Position numbers and translations under genes: made by a program | Part shown: piece after piece, positions 8,392-17,969 of the stretch | Layout of the letters: each line of letters begins with the position of its first letter | Numbering within the stretch: the first letter of the stretch is position 1 | Notes under the pieces: generated by a model | Told to the model about the DNA's origin: nothing | Seen by the model: only the letters and a program-made list of their open reading frames with translations | The model's database searches: none | NCBI RefSeq assembly: GCF_015207735.1 | Contig: NZ_JADEWG010000038.1 | Span: forward strand, 1-52,949 | Length of the DNA stretch: 52,949 bases | Reading direction: 5' to 3' | Source of the DNA: [Phormidium] sp. LEGE 05292 | GTDB lineage: Bacteria > Cyanobacteriota > Cyanobacteriia > Cyanobacteriales > Aerosakkonemataceae

Positions 8392-8794
8392 GTGGAAAAT
8401 GGGGTAATCACAGGCATTATTGATTGGGGAGATATAACAGCAGGCGATAAAGCCACAGACTTGGCGGCAATTTGGATGCTCTTCTTAACGGGAATTTATA
8501 GTTATGCAAACGGGAGAAGTTCAAGCAAATTTGGTAACGCTTAATCAGCATTTTCAGTTACCGCAAATTCCTGGTTTGATCGCTTGTAAATTAGCTGGTG
8601 TAGAGAAGTCTGCTATCGCGGATAGTGATTTGGCTTTTCATGAACAAGAGTATCAGCGGTTGTTTCAGGAATTAGAAGAAGCGAGTAACAACAGCTATTT
8701 ACCTGATACACCTTCTGCAAAAGATGCTTTGCATGACTTATTGGTAAGAGTACGGTTAGCGAAAGAGATTCCATCGGGTGAAGAGAGAAATTGA
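8392..8794 (+). pseudogene. Chimeric remnant: phosphotransferase tail fused to RlaP2 C-terminal fragment
   Basis: Bases 8392-8483 encode VENGVITGIIDWGDITAGDK and on to IWMLF, the conserved C-terminal metal-binding segment of aminoglycoside/choline phosphotransferase-like (APH) proteins, without the rest of the kinase. The sequence then switches at about 8480 to the C-terminal third of RlaP2 (matching 4510-4790 and the minus-strand copy), with a one-base insertion at about 8497-8503 relative to the intact genes. The open frame from ATG 8504 encodes 96 residues that lack the catalytic GS...DxD motif. I read it as debris from a deletion that joined two genes. Confidence 0.75.
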
Positions 8795-8804
8795 CATCAT
8801 CGGC

Positions 8805-9350
8805 TCACCTAATAGACTCGATCGACTTGAGTGCTTGTTCTGTATATGGCGGATCATTTAAACGATCGTCCTGATGAATCTTCCGCAAAGTCTCCAATAA
8901 TTTTGGGAGTACCTTCTGTTCATCATCATCCAGCAAGTCTAGGCTACCATTCGCCTTCATACCAATCCTTTTACCCAGTGTACTTATAGCAGATGCTGCT
9001 GTTTGTCGAATGCAAGTATTATCGTCCCAAAGAGCTTCCAGGAAAATGGCTATTTTCCTTTGTGCAAAGCTAGTGTACCTTGCTAGCGCCCATAGTGCCT
9101 GTTCGCGAGTAGCTAATTCCCCTTTACCAGATGTATTAGCAAGTGGCTCAATGGCTGCTTCTCCAATTGCACCCAGAGCCCAAACAACAGAATCTCGAAC
9201 TGGCAAACTTGGATCTGTGAGTGCTTCAATCAATGCTGGAATTGCCGCCTCTGCATCTGAACCATATCGTACTAAAGCTCTAGCTGCCAAAAAACGTTCT
9301 TCAATGTCGCTAGAAGCAAGTTGCGCGATCGATGTCTGAATTTCTTTCAT
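8805..9350 (-). CDS. HEAT-repeat protein
   Basis: A 181-aa protein made of about four HEAT-type helical pairs (ERFLAARALVRYGSDAEAAI, then VRDSVVWALGAIGEAAIEPL, TREQALWALARYTSFAQ and CIRQTAASAISTLGKRI). Such alpha solenoids are binding platforms; in cyanobacteria some are bilin lyases (CpcE type) but this one is short and has no phycobilisome neighbours. It lies downstream of, and on the same strand as, the nitrile hydratase genes, with 185 bp between, so it could be read with them. Function unassigned. Confidence 0.75.
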   Translation of the reverse strand: MKEIQTSIAQLASSDIEERFLAARALVRYGSDAEAAIPALIEALTDPSLPVRDSVVWALGAIGEAAIEPLANTSGKGELATREQALWALARYTSFAQRKIAIFLEALWDDNTCIRQTAASAISTLGKRIGMKANGSLDLLDDDEQKVLPKLLETLRKIHQDDRLNDPPYTEQALKSIESIR

Positions 9351-9535
9351 TCTTTGAGCGAGAAATACAAGTCTGAGTATCTCAAGTTTGCAATAATAGC
9401 TCCTCGATCGCCAAGATGGTTATGCGATCGCTCTAATCCCAAATCCGGGTTAGTGAATAGTCATAAAATACTCCCACAATTGCCAGAATACTGTGAGGAG
9501 AAAAGTTTAAATTGGGTTGATTAAATCATCTGATA

Positions 9536-9877
9536 TTACTCCTGTTTCATCAATTCAATTGTGCGTTTTTCCCATTCATCTACATCAATCAAATTAGATT
9601 CAAAAACTAACTGCTCTAAAGCTTGAAGCCATCGCTGGTAATAGTCCCAACTGGGATCGTCTTTACAATGCGTTGCTTCCCATTGAGCGATCGCAGCGAT
9701 TAACTCCTGCCGAAAGTCTTCCCATTCATAATGTCCCTTCTTAGATAAGGCAAGGGCAATCCCAAAGGCGCGTTCTTCCCAAAATCGCTCAAATTTCAAT
9801 GTTCCATAATCACGCGGGGGAGAAGTTTCGCTACCCATCATGGAAGTGACAGCAAAATGTTCAAATCGAAGTTGCAC
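9536..9877 (-). CDS. Nitrile hydratase accessory/activator protein (beta-subunit-like)
   Basis: A 113-aa protein resembling the N-terminal part of the nitrile hydratase beta subunit (LKFERFWEERAFGIALALSK), as do the small activators of cobalt enzymes that deliver the metal-loaded alpha subunit by subunit exchange. The start is GTG at 9877 with GAGGAG 9 bp upstream. It is the last of four co-directional genes: metallochaperone, beta, alpha, activator (45 bp after alpha). Conserved tail WQ/W-rich segments (WDYYQRWLQALEQLV) also fit the family. Confidence 0.75.
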   Translation of the reverse strand: MQLRFEHFAVTSMMGSETSPPRDYGTLKFERFWEERAFGIALALSKKGHYEWEDFRQELIAAIAQWEATHCKDDPSWDYYQRWLQALEQLVFESNLIDVDEWEKRTIELMKQE

Positions 9878-9922
9878 GGTTATTATCTCCTCAATTGACG
9901 ATCGCTTTATCTAACAATTCCA

Positions 9923-10543
9923 CTACGCAGGAACCTTGACTTGAGCAACACCCATCATCGCTTCTGGAGTCACCAACGCGGCGAGTTCTGCTTCACTCAT
10001 ATCTTCTGTTCCAATTGGACGTTCTGGAAGCACAAACCAACGAATTTGAGCGCTACTATCCCATACCCGCACTTCTTTCGATTCATCTAATTCCAGCCCA
10101 AATTCCTGAAGAACTTTACGCGGTTCTTTGACAGCACGGGAACGAAAAGTTGGGTCTTTGTACCAGTAAGGTGGCAATCCCAGCATAGGCCAAGGATAGC
10201 AAGAACAAAGAGTACAAACAATGAGGTTATGAACCTTGGGGGTGTTTTCTACCACTTTCATATATTCCCCTTCGGCTCCAGCCATTCCAAGTGGGAAGTC
10301 CATCTGTGCGATCGCTGCTGGTGTATCAGAAAGTAGACGAGCTTTAAATTCTGGATCGGCCCATGCTTTAGCAACTAGTTTCGCACCATTGAAGGGACCG
10401 AAATCTGTTTCAAAAAAACCCAGTACTTTATCAACAGTTTCACTGCTAATGATGCCTTTTTCTATTAGCAATGACTCTAAAGCTTTAACTCTAGCAGCAT
10501 TATAAGCTTCTCGATCGTCTCTGTAACTAAAACGTTCACTCAC
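9923..10543 (-). CDS. nthA: Nitrile hydratase, alpha subunit (cobalt type)
   Basis: A 206-aa protein with the metal claw VCTLCSC (residues 109-115): Cys110, Cys113, Ser114 and Cys115 bind the metal, with two cysteines normally oxidised after translation. Threonine at position 111 marks the cobalt type (iron enzymes have serine). It converts nitriles to amides together with the beta subunit in the cytoplasm. The start is GTG at 10543 with GAGGAG upstream; the beta gene ends 28 bp before it. An amidase gene, the usual next step, is not in the window. Confidence 0.92.
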   Translation of the reverse strand: MSERFSYRDDREAYNAARVKALESLLIEKGIISSETVDKVLGFFETDFGPFNGAKLVAKAWADPEFKARLLSDTPAAIAQMDFPLGMAGAEGEYMKVVENTPKVHNLIVCTLCSCYPWPMLGLPPYWYKDPTFRSRAVKEPRKVLQEFGLELDESKEVRVWDSSAQIRWFVLPERPIGTEDMSEAELAALVTPEAMMGVAQVKVPA

Positions 10544-10571
10544 AGCAAGTTCTCCTCAATAAATTCTGCAA

Positions 10572-11318
10572 TTATTCAGCGGCTTCCACATATACTTCAA
10601 ATAGGTCAGCATAAACCCAAGAATTGCTTTGGGTTATGTCACTCCAAATATCTTTCGGGTCAAACTTGACGCTATATACATACATTGGTTCTCCTAGTCC
10701 ATCTGCTCCCGTAGAACAAAGATAGGCATAAGCACCTTGATAAACTTCATCAACAATGCCAGTTTTATTGCGTAGATATCCAGGTAAGCGAGTATGTTCT
10801 GTCGTTGGGACATCCTTTACCAAAACTTTTTGACCTACATTAAACTTCGGTTGACGATCGACCTCTCGAATGGCAGGATCGCCACGATGTAGATAATCGA
10901 TAACTTGGTCATCGATAGCAGGTTCAAACATACTCGGGTTAGGAGCATCTGTCTTTTCTAAATAGGTCGCTGTTCGCGCATCCAGTTCTTCCTGTGTGAT
11001 GTAGCCCGATTGCACAAAAAAGCTAGAAATACCGCCCAACCACTTTTCGTAGTAGCGAAACCGAAAGTAATCAAACGGGTTCATTGCTTCTGCACCTTTG
11101 CGGAGGTCTGCCCAAGTCCAAATACTGTTAAATTTTGTCGGTACGTTTTCGATCGGATATTGTGGCAGAGCTTTGTTCAGGTGTTTGCTCAAACCCATCA
11201 TCGCCACATGAATGCCGAAAATCCGGGTTTCCCAAGGTTCGACAAACACCCGTTTCTCAAAATTTAAGGGTTCAGTATCTATACCTTCTAGCCCACCTAA
11301 GTAATGCTGTAATTTCAT
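10572..11318 (-). CDS. nthB: Nitrile hydratase, beta subunit
   Basis: A 248-aa protein with the family N-terminus MKLQHYLGGLEGI and a C-terminal SH3-like barrel (KFNVGQKVLVKDVPTTEHTR, then LPGYLRNKTGIVDEVYQGAY). I chose the ATG at 11318, which has CTGGAG 9 bp upstream and begins at the conserved MKLQH; the frame is open to 11351. The gene precedes alpha by 28 bp. Beta-before-alpha order is typical of cobalt-type operons. Confidence 0.9.
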   Translation of the reverse strand: MKLQHYLGGLEGIDTEPLNFEKRVFVEPWETRIFGIHVAMMGLSKHLNKALPQYPIENVPTKFNSIWTWADLRKGAEAMNPFDYFRFRYYEKWLGGISSFFVQSGYITQEELDARTATYLEKTDAPNPSMFEPAIDDQVIDYLHRGDPAIREVDRQPKFNVGQKVLVKDVPTTEHTRLPGYLRNKTGIVDEVYQGAYAYLCSTGADGLGEPMYVYSVKFDPKDIWSDITQSNSWVYADLFEVYVEAAE

Positions 11319-11404
11319 CCGGTTTCTCCAGTTGTGGTGAACGATCCTCAATAGTGTATTTCAGGTTACAGAGTGCATTTTGTATCTTAGTTTTCTTGTT
11401 ACAT

Positions 11405-12379
11405 TCACACTTCAACTAAGCAAGCTCGAAATTCTTGTTTGAGTTGGGCGGCATCTAAGTTACGCCCGATAAACACTATTTCATTTTTGCGTTCTTCTCC
11501 AGGTTGCCAAGGACGACCCGGCCTGCCATCGAGTATCATGTGAACACCTTGAAAGACAAAGCGCCTTTCTTGTGCATCGACATCTAAAATGCCTTTCATC
11601 CTGAAAATATCGGTTCCTTTAAGTTGAATTAATTGATTTAACCAACGATTTAGTTTGTCACCACTGACTATGCCTGGTTGGGCGATCGATACTGAGTAAA
11701 CAGATTCGTCATGCTCGTGAGTATCTTCTTGAAGAAATTCTGGGTCAATGCTCAATAATTGCTTCAAGTCAAATGCTTTAATTCCTAATACAGCATCTAT
11801 ATTAATGTCACAATTCTGAGTCCGATAAATTTTAGCAAATGCTGTCATGCTGCGAATGCGATGCTCTAGTTCATCTAACTGCTCACGGGAAACCAGATCG
11901 ATTTTGTTGAGTAAAATTACATCAGCAAAGGCAATTTGTTCCTGTGCTTCTTGAGCATCCCAATGTTCCCAAATATGAAGAGCATCCACAACTGTTACTA
12001 CTGCATCTAATTGGGTTTGCTGACGCATCACGTCATCCATAAAAAAAGACCCAATTACAGGAGCCGGATCTGCCAACCCAGTTGTTTCGATTACCAAATA
12101 ATCGAATTTTTCCCGCTTGAGCATCAAGTCGCTAAAAATACGAATTAAATCGCCACGTACTGTACAGCAGATGCAACCGTTATTCATTTCTAAGATTTCT
12201 TCATCGGCGTTAATTACCAGCTGAGAGTCAATGCCAATTTCCCCAAATTCATTCACAATTACCGCGACTCTTTTGCCATGTTGATTAGTCAGAATCCGGT
12301 TGAGCAGGGTAGTTTTACCTGCCCCTAAATAGCCTGTGAGAATTGTTACGGGTATAGAATTTGATGCTCGTTTGGGCAT
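11405..12379 (-). CDS. CobW/P47K-type GTPase (COG0523), nitrile hydratase metallochaperone
   Basis: A 324-aa GTPase with Walker [12 protein letters not shown] near the N-terminus, the metal-binding GCICC motif (about residues 67-71), NKID as G4 (LLNKIDLV) and a CobW C-terminal domain ending at [17 protein letters not shown]0523 proteins load metals into partner proteins; P47K-type members activate nitrile hydratase. The ATG at 12379 has AGGAG upstream. It heads the nitrile hydratase operon, 86 bp before the beta subunit. Pairing with a cobalt-type claw suggests it handles cobalt, which is inference. Confidence 0.88.
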   Translation of the reverse strand: MPKRASNSIPVTILTGYLGAGKTTLLNRILTNQHGKRVAVIVNEFGEIGIDSQLVINADEEILEMNNGCICCTVRGDLIRIFSDLMLKREKFDYLVIETTGLADPAPVIGSFFMDDVMRQQTQLDAVVTVVDALHIWEHWDAQEAQEQIAFADVILLNKIDLVSREQLDELEHRIRSMTAFAKIYRTQNCDINIDAVLGIKAFDLKQLLSIDPEFLQEDTHEHDESVYSVSIAQPGIVSGDKLNRWLNQLIQLKGTDIFRMKGILDVDAQERRFVFQGVHMILDGRPGRPWQPGEERKNEIVFIGRNLDAAQLKQEFRACLVEV

Positions 12380-12628
12380 GGAACTACTCCTAATTTGAGT
12401 AATGAGGTTTGCTCTCGACCTCCCTCTTCTGTATGTAAGAGAACTGGTGGACGGAAAAATGTTATTTATGCTACATAATGCTTTGACTTGAACTACAACT
12501 TAGTCTCAGGTTATTAGCTTGGGAGTATCCTTAACTAACCGGAATCCAAGACGAGCAGTTTGTAACCTCGTTGTAGTATGATGGAGTTATTCATTCTCAA
12601 GACTTACCAAAGTAAAAGGAGAAAAACT
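12380..12628. other. Intergenic region between divergent CobW and rsgA transcription units
   Basis: About 250 bp with no convincing gene. It should hold the leftward nitrile hydratase promoter and a rightward one for the small ORF/rsgA. I found no clear NtcA (GTA-N8-TAC) site or riboswitch. TTGTAGTAT at 12571-12579 resembles the inverted TACTACA element seen elsewhere but may be chance. Confidence 0.4.
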
Positions 12629-12727
12629 ATGGCTGAGATTGTAGCACTCGCAACTTCCACAACCTTAAAAACGCAGCCCAAGGCAGTTACAGAGTTTTTT
12701 GTCCGCTCGTACATCATAAAGAACTGA
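12629..12727 (+). CDS. Possible 32-residue small protein with strong ribosome-binding site
   Basis: ATG at 12629 is preceded by AAAGGAG at 7 bp, a near-ideal Shine-Dalgarno. The peptide begins MAEIVALATSTTLKTQPKAV and ends at TGA 12725-12727, 57 bp before rsgA on the same strand. I do not recognise it. It could be a small protein, a leader peptide for rsgA, or the stub of a lost gene. There are no transmembrane or cysteine motifs. Confidence 0.35.
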   Translation: MAEIVALATSTTLKTQPKAVTEFFVRSYIIKN

Positions 12728-12784
12728 CTACAAAATTCCTCTGTGTGCCAGGGTCTTGACTAACAACACATATTGAGGAAACCA

Positions 12785-13840
12785 ATGAATTTAGAATTAT
12801 TAGGCTGGAGCGAGTTTTTTGCCCACAACTTCGCTCGCCAAAATTGGGACGGCTACACCGTTGGTCGAGTTGCACGGGAACATAAAACCACCTACATTCT
12901 CTACACCGAACAAGGCGAACTCCCCGCCAAAGTTACAGGTAAACTTCGATACCAAGCAAGCGGATATCAAGACTTTCCCGCCGTAGGTGATTGGGTGGCA
13001 ATCAGTCTCGGAGATGGGAAACAGAAAGCCACAATTCATGCCATTTTTCCCCGGAAAAGCAAATTTTCTCGGAAAATTGCCGGGAGTAAAACTGAACAAC
13101 AAATCATTGCTACCAACATTGATACAGCATTTTTAGTTGCCGGATTAGATGGCGACTTCAATCTCCGCCGCTTGGAACGCTATCTGCTTCAGGTCTGGGA
13201 AAGCGGTGCAAATCCGGTCATCGTCCTGAATAAAGCCGACTTGTGCGATGATGCTCAAGGGCGGCGACAAGAGGTGGAAGCGATCGCTTTGGGTGTACCA
13301 ATCGTAGTTTTAAGTGCTGCCAAAAACGAAGGAATTGACTCCCTAAAACCTTACCTTAAACCGGGACAAACGGTTGCTTTGTTGGGTTCCTCTGGTGTCG
13401 GCAAGTCAACTCTGACTAATCAATTAGTGGGTAAATTCGTGCAAGCGGTTGGAGAAGTTCGGCAGGGAGATGACCGCGGGCGACACACTACCACCCGTCG
13501 AAAATTAATTTTACTGCCATCAGGCGGTTTGCTCATTGATACGCCTGGAATGCGAGAACTTCAAATTTGGGCAGGCGATGACAGTTTACAGGATACCTTT
13601 GCCGACATTAATGCCATAGCTTCTCAATGTCGGTTTCGCGACTGCCAACACGACGAAGAACCGGGTTGTGCCGTACAACAGGCACTTAAAGACGGCACTC
13701 TCGACTACCAGCGTTTCCTAAGTTACCAAAAGTTGCAAAAAGAACTCGATTATCTCGATCTCAAACAAGACCAAAAAGCGTCGTTAGTCCAGAAGGAAAA
13801 GTGGAAAAAGATCGCTAAATCTATCCGTAAGAAACAATAG
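12785..13840 (+). CDS. rsgA: Ribosome small subunit-dependent GTPase A (RsgA)
   Basis: A 351-aa circularly permuted GTPase that checks late 30S subunit assembly. The order is an N-terminal OB fold (residues 1-90), G4 NKAD, then G1 GSSGVGKST (about residue 200) and G3 DTPGM (about 251), with a C-terminal zinc motif ([16 protein letters not shown]). G4 before G1 is diagnostic of the YlqF/RsgA permutation. The ATG at 12785 has GAGGA just upstream; a TTG at 12773 in frame is less likely. It is a housekeeping gene between accessory blocks. Confidence 0.93.
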   Translation: MNLELLGWSEFFAHNFARQNWDGYTVGRVAREHKTTYILYTEQGELPAKVTGKLRYQASGYQDFPAVGDWVAISLGDGKQKATIHAIFPRKSKFSRKIAGSKTEQQIIATNIDTAFLVAGLDGDFNLRRLERYLLQVWESGANPVIVLNKADLCDDAQGRRQEVEAIALGVPIVVLSAAKNEGIDSLKPYLKPGQTVALLGSSGVGKSTLTNQLVGKFVQAVGEVRQGDDRGRHTTTRRKLILLPSGGLLIDTPGMRELQIWAGDDSLQDTFADINAIASQCRFRDCQHDEEPGCAVQQALKDGTLDYQRFLSYQKLQKELDYLDLKQDQKASLVQKEKWKKIAKSIRKKQ

Positions 13841-13932
13841 TTTCCACATTTTTTAATTCTAGTTATCCACAATAAGCTGTATACTTGCAGAATCAAACAC
13901 CAATCTCCTAAAGTATTATCCAGTAGCGAGCG

Positions 13933-16900
13933 ATGAAAATCCTTCACGGAACCTGGATTCCTCAATCAAACAGCGATTTCATCCAAAAGGGTGCATTTAA
14001 CCTCTGGGTAGAAACTGATATTTCACCAACAAAACCGAATAAAAAGAACATCCATCCCCGTCAACTTTCCCAACCAGGCTTAGCCACATTCTTACACAAA
14101 GAACTAGGAATTAGTAACTCATCTCCTGAGCAAATAAATCGACAAATCTCCCCTAAATATTTCGCTCTCCCCACCGCCAACTCTCAACCCCTACCTTCAC
14201 CAGAACTAGCCAAATATTTAGAAACCGAAATAGAAACTGAACCGAGTGAATTTACATATTGGGAAATTACAACCTACGAACTAGCTACAGAAGTCAAAAC
14301 TGGAACCTATTCTTATGCCAAAGCTAACAATGTAATTAAACTACTCAACGACTTACACTTCCTAGCACAAAATAATTTAGCAGAAATTGTCATTGGCTCC
14401 GACCTTTTATTTTGGTATCATTACACCCAATCCTTTAAAGAAATCATCCTCAAAGATCAATATATCCCAGCTTTAAAATATCGAGAAGTCATAAGTAACA
14501 AAACTAGAAAAAAAACAGTCAGTAAAAATTTTGAAATTTATGCAGCCTGGGAAATAATTTCGAGAAAATATACAGAATTGGTGGCGCAATATACTGATTA
14601 TATGCCCCAAGTGTGCACCGCTGGTTCCACTACAGCTAATAAACGAATTGAATTCTACTCTAAAGACAGCTTATTAAAGCATTTTTCCGAATGTCTATTA
14701 CATGATATTGTCACCCACACTCCCTCCACAGCCAAATTTGACCAACAAATCAAAGATACTTTAGTTTACCATTGTTTTTTTGGTGATTCAAATCAACCTA
14801 GAACCAGCAACCAAGCCTTAGAAGAATATCAACAATGGTCAGTTTGGAAAGAAAAACTAACTCGCAGTTCATCTGCTAGTAATTTTGACTTAGGGTTTCA
14901 ATTACAAGAAGCAAGTACTCAAACAGATAAATGGCAAATCCACTTTGTAATTACAGCTAAACAAGACCCATCTTTCAAACTGTTTTTAAGCGAATATTGG
15001 CAACTCAATCAAAAAGATAAAAACGCATTACAAAAGCAATTAGGGAAAAATTTAGAAACTCATTTATTACTAAATTTAGGATATGCAGCGAAAATGTATC
15101 CTAAACTTTGGCAAGGATTAGAAACTGACCAACCTACAGGATTACAGTTAAATCTAATAGAAGCCTTTGAGTTTCTCAAAGAAAGTGCTTGGATACTAGA
15201 AGATGCAGGATATAAAGTAATTGTACCAGCTTGGTGGACACCCGAAGGTCGTCGTCGTGCTAAGTTACGTTTAAAAACTTCTTCTAGCTCAACAAAGAAA
15301 GCTGCTAATAATCAAGGATACTTCAGTTTAGATGCTTTAATTGAATATCAATACCAATTATCTATTGGTGGTCAAGTTATCACTCCCAAAGAATGGGAAC
15401 AACTAGTTAACGCTAAAACTCCCTTAATTCAATTTCGTGGTCAATGGATGGAACTAGACCCAGAAAAAATGCAACAAATGTTGGAATTTTGGCGAACTCA
15501 TGCTCAAGAAAAGCCAACTATGACGCTGATAGAATTAATGAAATTAATTGCTGAATCAGAAGATGAGTTGGAAGTTGAACATGAGCAAACTTTGTCGGAG
15601 ATGATTAGCAAGTTACAAGATAAAAGTAAACTACAACTTATCGAAAATCCTTCGGGGTTAAAAGGGAATTTGCGCGATTATCAAAAACGGGGTGTATCTT
15701 GGTTGCAATATTTAGAAGATTTGGGATTAAATGGCTGTTTAGCCGATGATATGGGTTTAGGTAAATCGGTACAGGTTATTGCTCGATTAGTCAATGAAAA
15801 AGCCGAAAAAGATTCTCCTTTCCCCACACTATTAATTGCGCCTACTTCAGTGGTAGGAAATTGGCAAAAAGAAATTGAAAAGTTTGCTCCTCATCTGCGA
15901 ACAATAGTACATCATGGTAATAAACGAATTCAAGGAAGCGAGGAATTTAAAGCTACTTGTTTGCAGCATGATGTGGTGATTACTTCCTTTACTTTAGCGA
16001 GGAAAGATGAGAAACTATTAGCAGCTGTAAAATGGCAGCGTATTGTCGTTGATGAAGCACAAAATATCAAAAATCCTAAAGCGGCGCAAACTCGCGCCAT
16101 TTTAAAGTTAGAAGCACCACATAAACTAGCTTTAACCGGAACGCCAGTAGAGAATCGTTTATTAGATTTATGGTCAATTTTTAATTTTCTCAATCCCGGA
16201 TATTTAGGAAAAGAAGCACAGTTTCGTAAACTGTTTGAAATTCCAATTCAAAAGGAGAATGACCAGATTAAATCAGCTACTTTAAAGAAGTTAGTGGAAC
16301 CTTTTATTTTACGGCGCGTCAAAACTGACCCGACTATTATTAATGATTTACCAGACAAAGTTGAACAAAAGGTTTATTGTAATTTAACTAAAGAACAAGC
16401 TTCTCTTTATGAGGCTTTAGTGAAAGATGTTACTGAGAAAATTAAAGATTCTGAAGGGATTGAGCGTAAAGGATTAATTTTATCAACTTTATTGAAACTT
16501 AAGCAAATTTGTAATCATCCCGCCCAATTTTTGCAGGATGGAAGTGAGTTTTCTGGGGAACGTTCTCATAAATTAAGTCGATTAATTGAAATGGTTGAAG
16601 AAGCTATTTCAGAAGGGGAGAGTTTGTTAATTTTTAGTCAGTTCAAAGAAATTTGTGATAGTTTATCAAGATATTTTAAACAAACTTGTCATTACAATAC
16701 TTATTACATTCATGGCGGAACTAATCGAGTGAAACGCGAACAAATGATAGCAGAGTTTCAAGCAGAAGAAACTGAACCTTCAGTGTTTATTTTATCTTTA
16801 AAAGCTGGAGGTGTGGGAATTACACTGACTAAAGCGAATCATGTGTTTCATTTTGACCGTTGGTGGAATCCAGCGGTGGAAGACCAAGCTACTGACCGCG

Positions 16901-17106
16901 CTTTTCGGATTGGTCAAAAGAAGAATGTTTTTGTGCATAAGTTTGTAGCTATTGGAACTTTGGAGGAACGGATTGACCAAATGATTGAGGATAAAAAGAA
17001 GTTGTCTTCTGCGGTTGTTGGTGCTGATGAATCTTGGTTAACTGAGTTGGATAATGAGTCATTCAAGCAGTTGATTAGTTTAAATAAGGCGGCTATTTTA
17101 GATTAA
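13933..17106 (+). CDS. SNF2/Rad54-family helicase
   Basis: A 1057-aa bacterial SNF2 protein. Residues 1-about 560 are a helicase-associated N-terminal region; the ATPase has motif I DDMGLGKSVQVIA (about 604-616), DEAQ box (about 706), ALTGTPVENRL, and C-terminal motifs HGGTNRVKREQ (about 926), LSLKAGGVGITLTKA and ATDRAFRIGQ. It is a double-stranded DNA translocase. The next gene, a SWIM zinc-finger protein, starts 16 bp later; the SNF2-SWIM pair is frequent in bacteria and probably forms one complex. Function in the cell is not established. Confidence 0.92.
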   Translation: MKILHGTWIPQSNSDFIQKGAFNLWVETDISPTKPNKKNIHPRQLSQPGLATFLHKELGISNSSPEQINRQISPKYFALPTANSQPLPSPELAKYLETEIETEPSEFTYWEITTYELATEVKTGTYSYAKANNVIKLLNDLHFLAQNNLAEIVIGSDLLFWYHYTQSFKEIILKDQYIPALKYREVISNKTRKKTVSKNFEIYAAWEIISRKYTELVAQYTDYMPQVCTAGSTTANKRIEFYSKDSLLKHFSECLLHDIVTHTPSTAKFDQQIKDTLVYHCFFGDSNQPRTSNQALEEYQQWSVWKEKLTRSSSASNFDLGFQLQEASTQTDKWQIHFVITAKQDPSFKLFLSEYWQLNQKDKNALQKQLGKNLETHLLLNLGYAAKMYPKLWQGLETDQPTGLQLNLIEAFEFLKESAWILEDAGYKVIVPAWWTPEGRRRAKLRLKTSSSSTKKAANNQGYFSLDALIEYQYQLSIGGQVITPKEWEQLVNAKTPLIQFRGQWMELDPEKMQQMLEFWRTHAQEKPTMTLIELMKLIAESEDELEVEHEQTLSEMISKLQDKSKLQLIENPSGLKGNLRDYQKRGVSWLQYLEDLGLNGCLADDMGLGKSVQVIARLVNEKAEKDSPFPTLLIAPTSVVGNWQKEIEKFAPHLRTIVHHGNKRIQGSEEFKATCLQHDVVITSFTLARKDEKLLAAVKWQRIVVDEAQNIKNPKAAQTRAILKLEAPHKLALTGTPVENRLLDLWSIFNFLNPGYLGKEAQFRKLFEIPIQKENDQIKSATLKKLVEPFILRRVKTDPTIINDLPDKVEQKVYCNLTKEQASLYEALVKDVTEKIKDSEGIERKGLILSTLLKLKQICNHPAQFLQDGSEFSGERSHKLSRLIEMVEEAISEGESLLIFSQFKEICDSLSRYFKQTCHYNTYYIHGGTNRVKREQMIAEFQAEETEPSVFILSLKAGGVGITLTKANHVFHFDRWWNPAVEDQATDRAFRIGQKKNVFVHKFVAIGTLEERIDQMIEDKKKLSSAVVGADESWLTELDNESFKQLISLNKAAILD

Positions 17107-17122
17107 AAGGAAGATTGAAATT

Positions 17123-17962
17123 ATGGCTCAGTTTAGTCGGACATGGTGGGGTAAACGTTTTATTGCTGCTTTAGAGAAGTTTAGCGACCCAGCTAGATTG
17201 GGAAGGGGACGTTCTTATGCTAGTGGGGGTAAAATTCTGGATTATCAAGTAAATAAGAATAAGATTATTGCGACTGTGAGAGGTTCTATTAATCACTATT
17301 ATGGGATTCATAAAGAGCCTAGATATTTAACTACAATTGAAATTAAGGCGATTAAGGCTACTCAATGGTCGCAGGTAATTAAGGTTTTGTCTTCGCGAGC
17401 GAGTTTTGTTTCTAAGTTGTTAATGAATGAGGTTCCAGATAATATCGAGTCGGTATTTTCTGAGTTAGGTTTGCATCTTCTTCCCTATAGTGAACGGGAT
17501 TTTAAAACTAATTGTTCTTGTCCTGATTGGGCGAATCCTTGTAAACATATTGCTGGGGTATATTATCTGGTGGCTTCTCAACTTGACCATAATCCTTTCT
17601 TATTATTTGAGTTACGGGGTTTGTCTGGGGAGGATTTACAAAGGGAGTTATCTAAGTCTCCTTTGGGAAGGGTGTTATCTGAAGAAATTACTGTTAAAGA
17701 AACTTCTTTGTCTGCTGCTAGTTCTTACTTTACAACTTTGGAAAAGGTAGAGATGATGCAGGAGATTAATTCGCGGGAATTTTGGTTGGGGAGTAAGCGA
17801 TTACCTGCAAGAGTTGAGCCTATTTCTTCATCTAGTTTGCCAGCTATTTTGATTAAGAAACAGGGGGATTTTCCGGCTTTTTGGCATGAAGATGTTTCTT
17901 TTATTCAAGTGATGGAAGAGTTGTATGAACGGGTGAGAACTAAAAATAAGGATATTTTTTGA
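17123..17962 (+). CDS. SWIM zinc-finger protein, partner of SNF2 helicase
   Basis: A 279-aa protein with a SWIM motif CSCPDWANPCKHIAGVYYLV (CxCx(n)CxH, about residues 130-149), a zinc-binding DNA/protein interaction module. The N-terminal region (TWWGKRFIAALEKFSDPARL) is the usual start of SNF2-linked SWIM proteins, which often read WW..RW. It lies 16 bp after the helicase on the same strand, and the truncated aminotransferase frame starts 7 bp after its stop. Confidence 0.88.
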   Translation: MAQFSRTWWGKRFIAALEKFSDPARLGRGRSYASGGKILDYQVNKNKIIATVRGSINHYYGIHKEPRYLTTIEIKAIKATQWSQVIKVLSSRASFVSKLLMNEVPDNIESVFSELGLHLLPYSERDFKTNCSCPDWANPCKHIAGVYYLVASQLDHNPFLLFELRGLSGEDLQRELSKSPLGRVLSEEITVKETSLSAASSYFTTLEKVEMMQEINSREFWLGSKRLPARVEPISSSSLPAILIKKQGDFPAFWHEDVSFIQVMEELYERVRTKNKDIF

Positions 17963-17969
17963 ATTGTTG

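Noticed and set aside
9923-10543. Iron-type nitrile hydratase
   Set aside because: The claw reads VCTLCSC with threonine, which marks the cobalt type; iron types have serine.
12571-12579. TTGTAGTAT as a further member of the TACTACA regulon
   Set aside because: A single 9-mer without paired heptamer or aligned promoter; could easily be chance.
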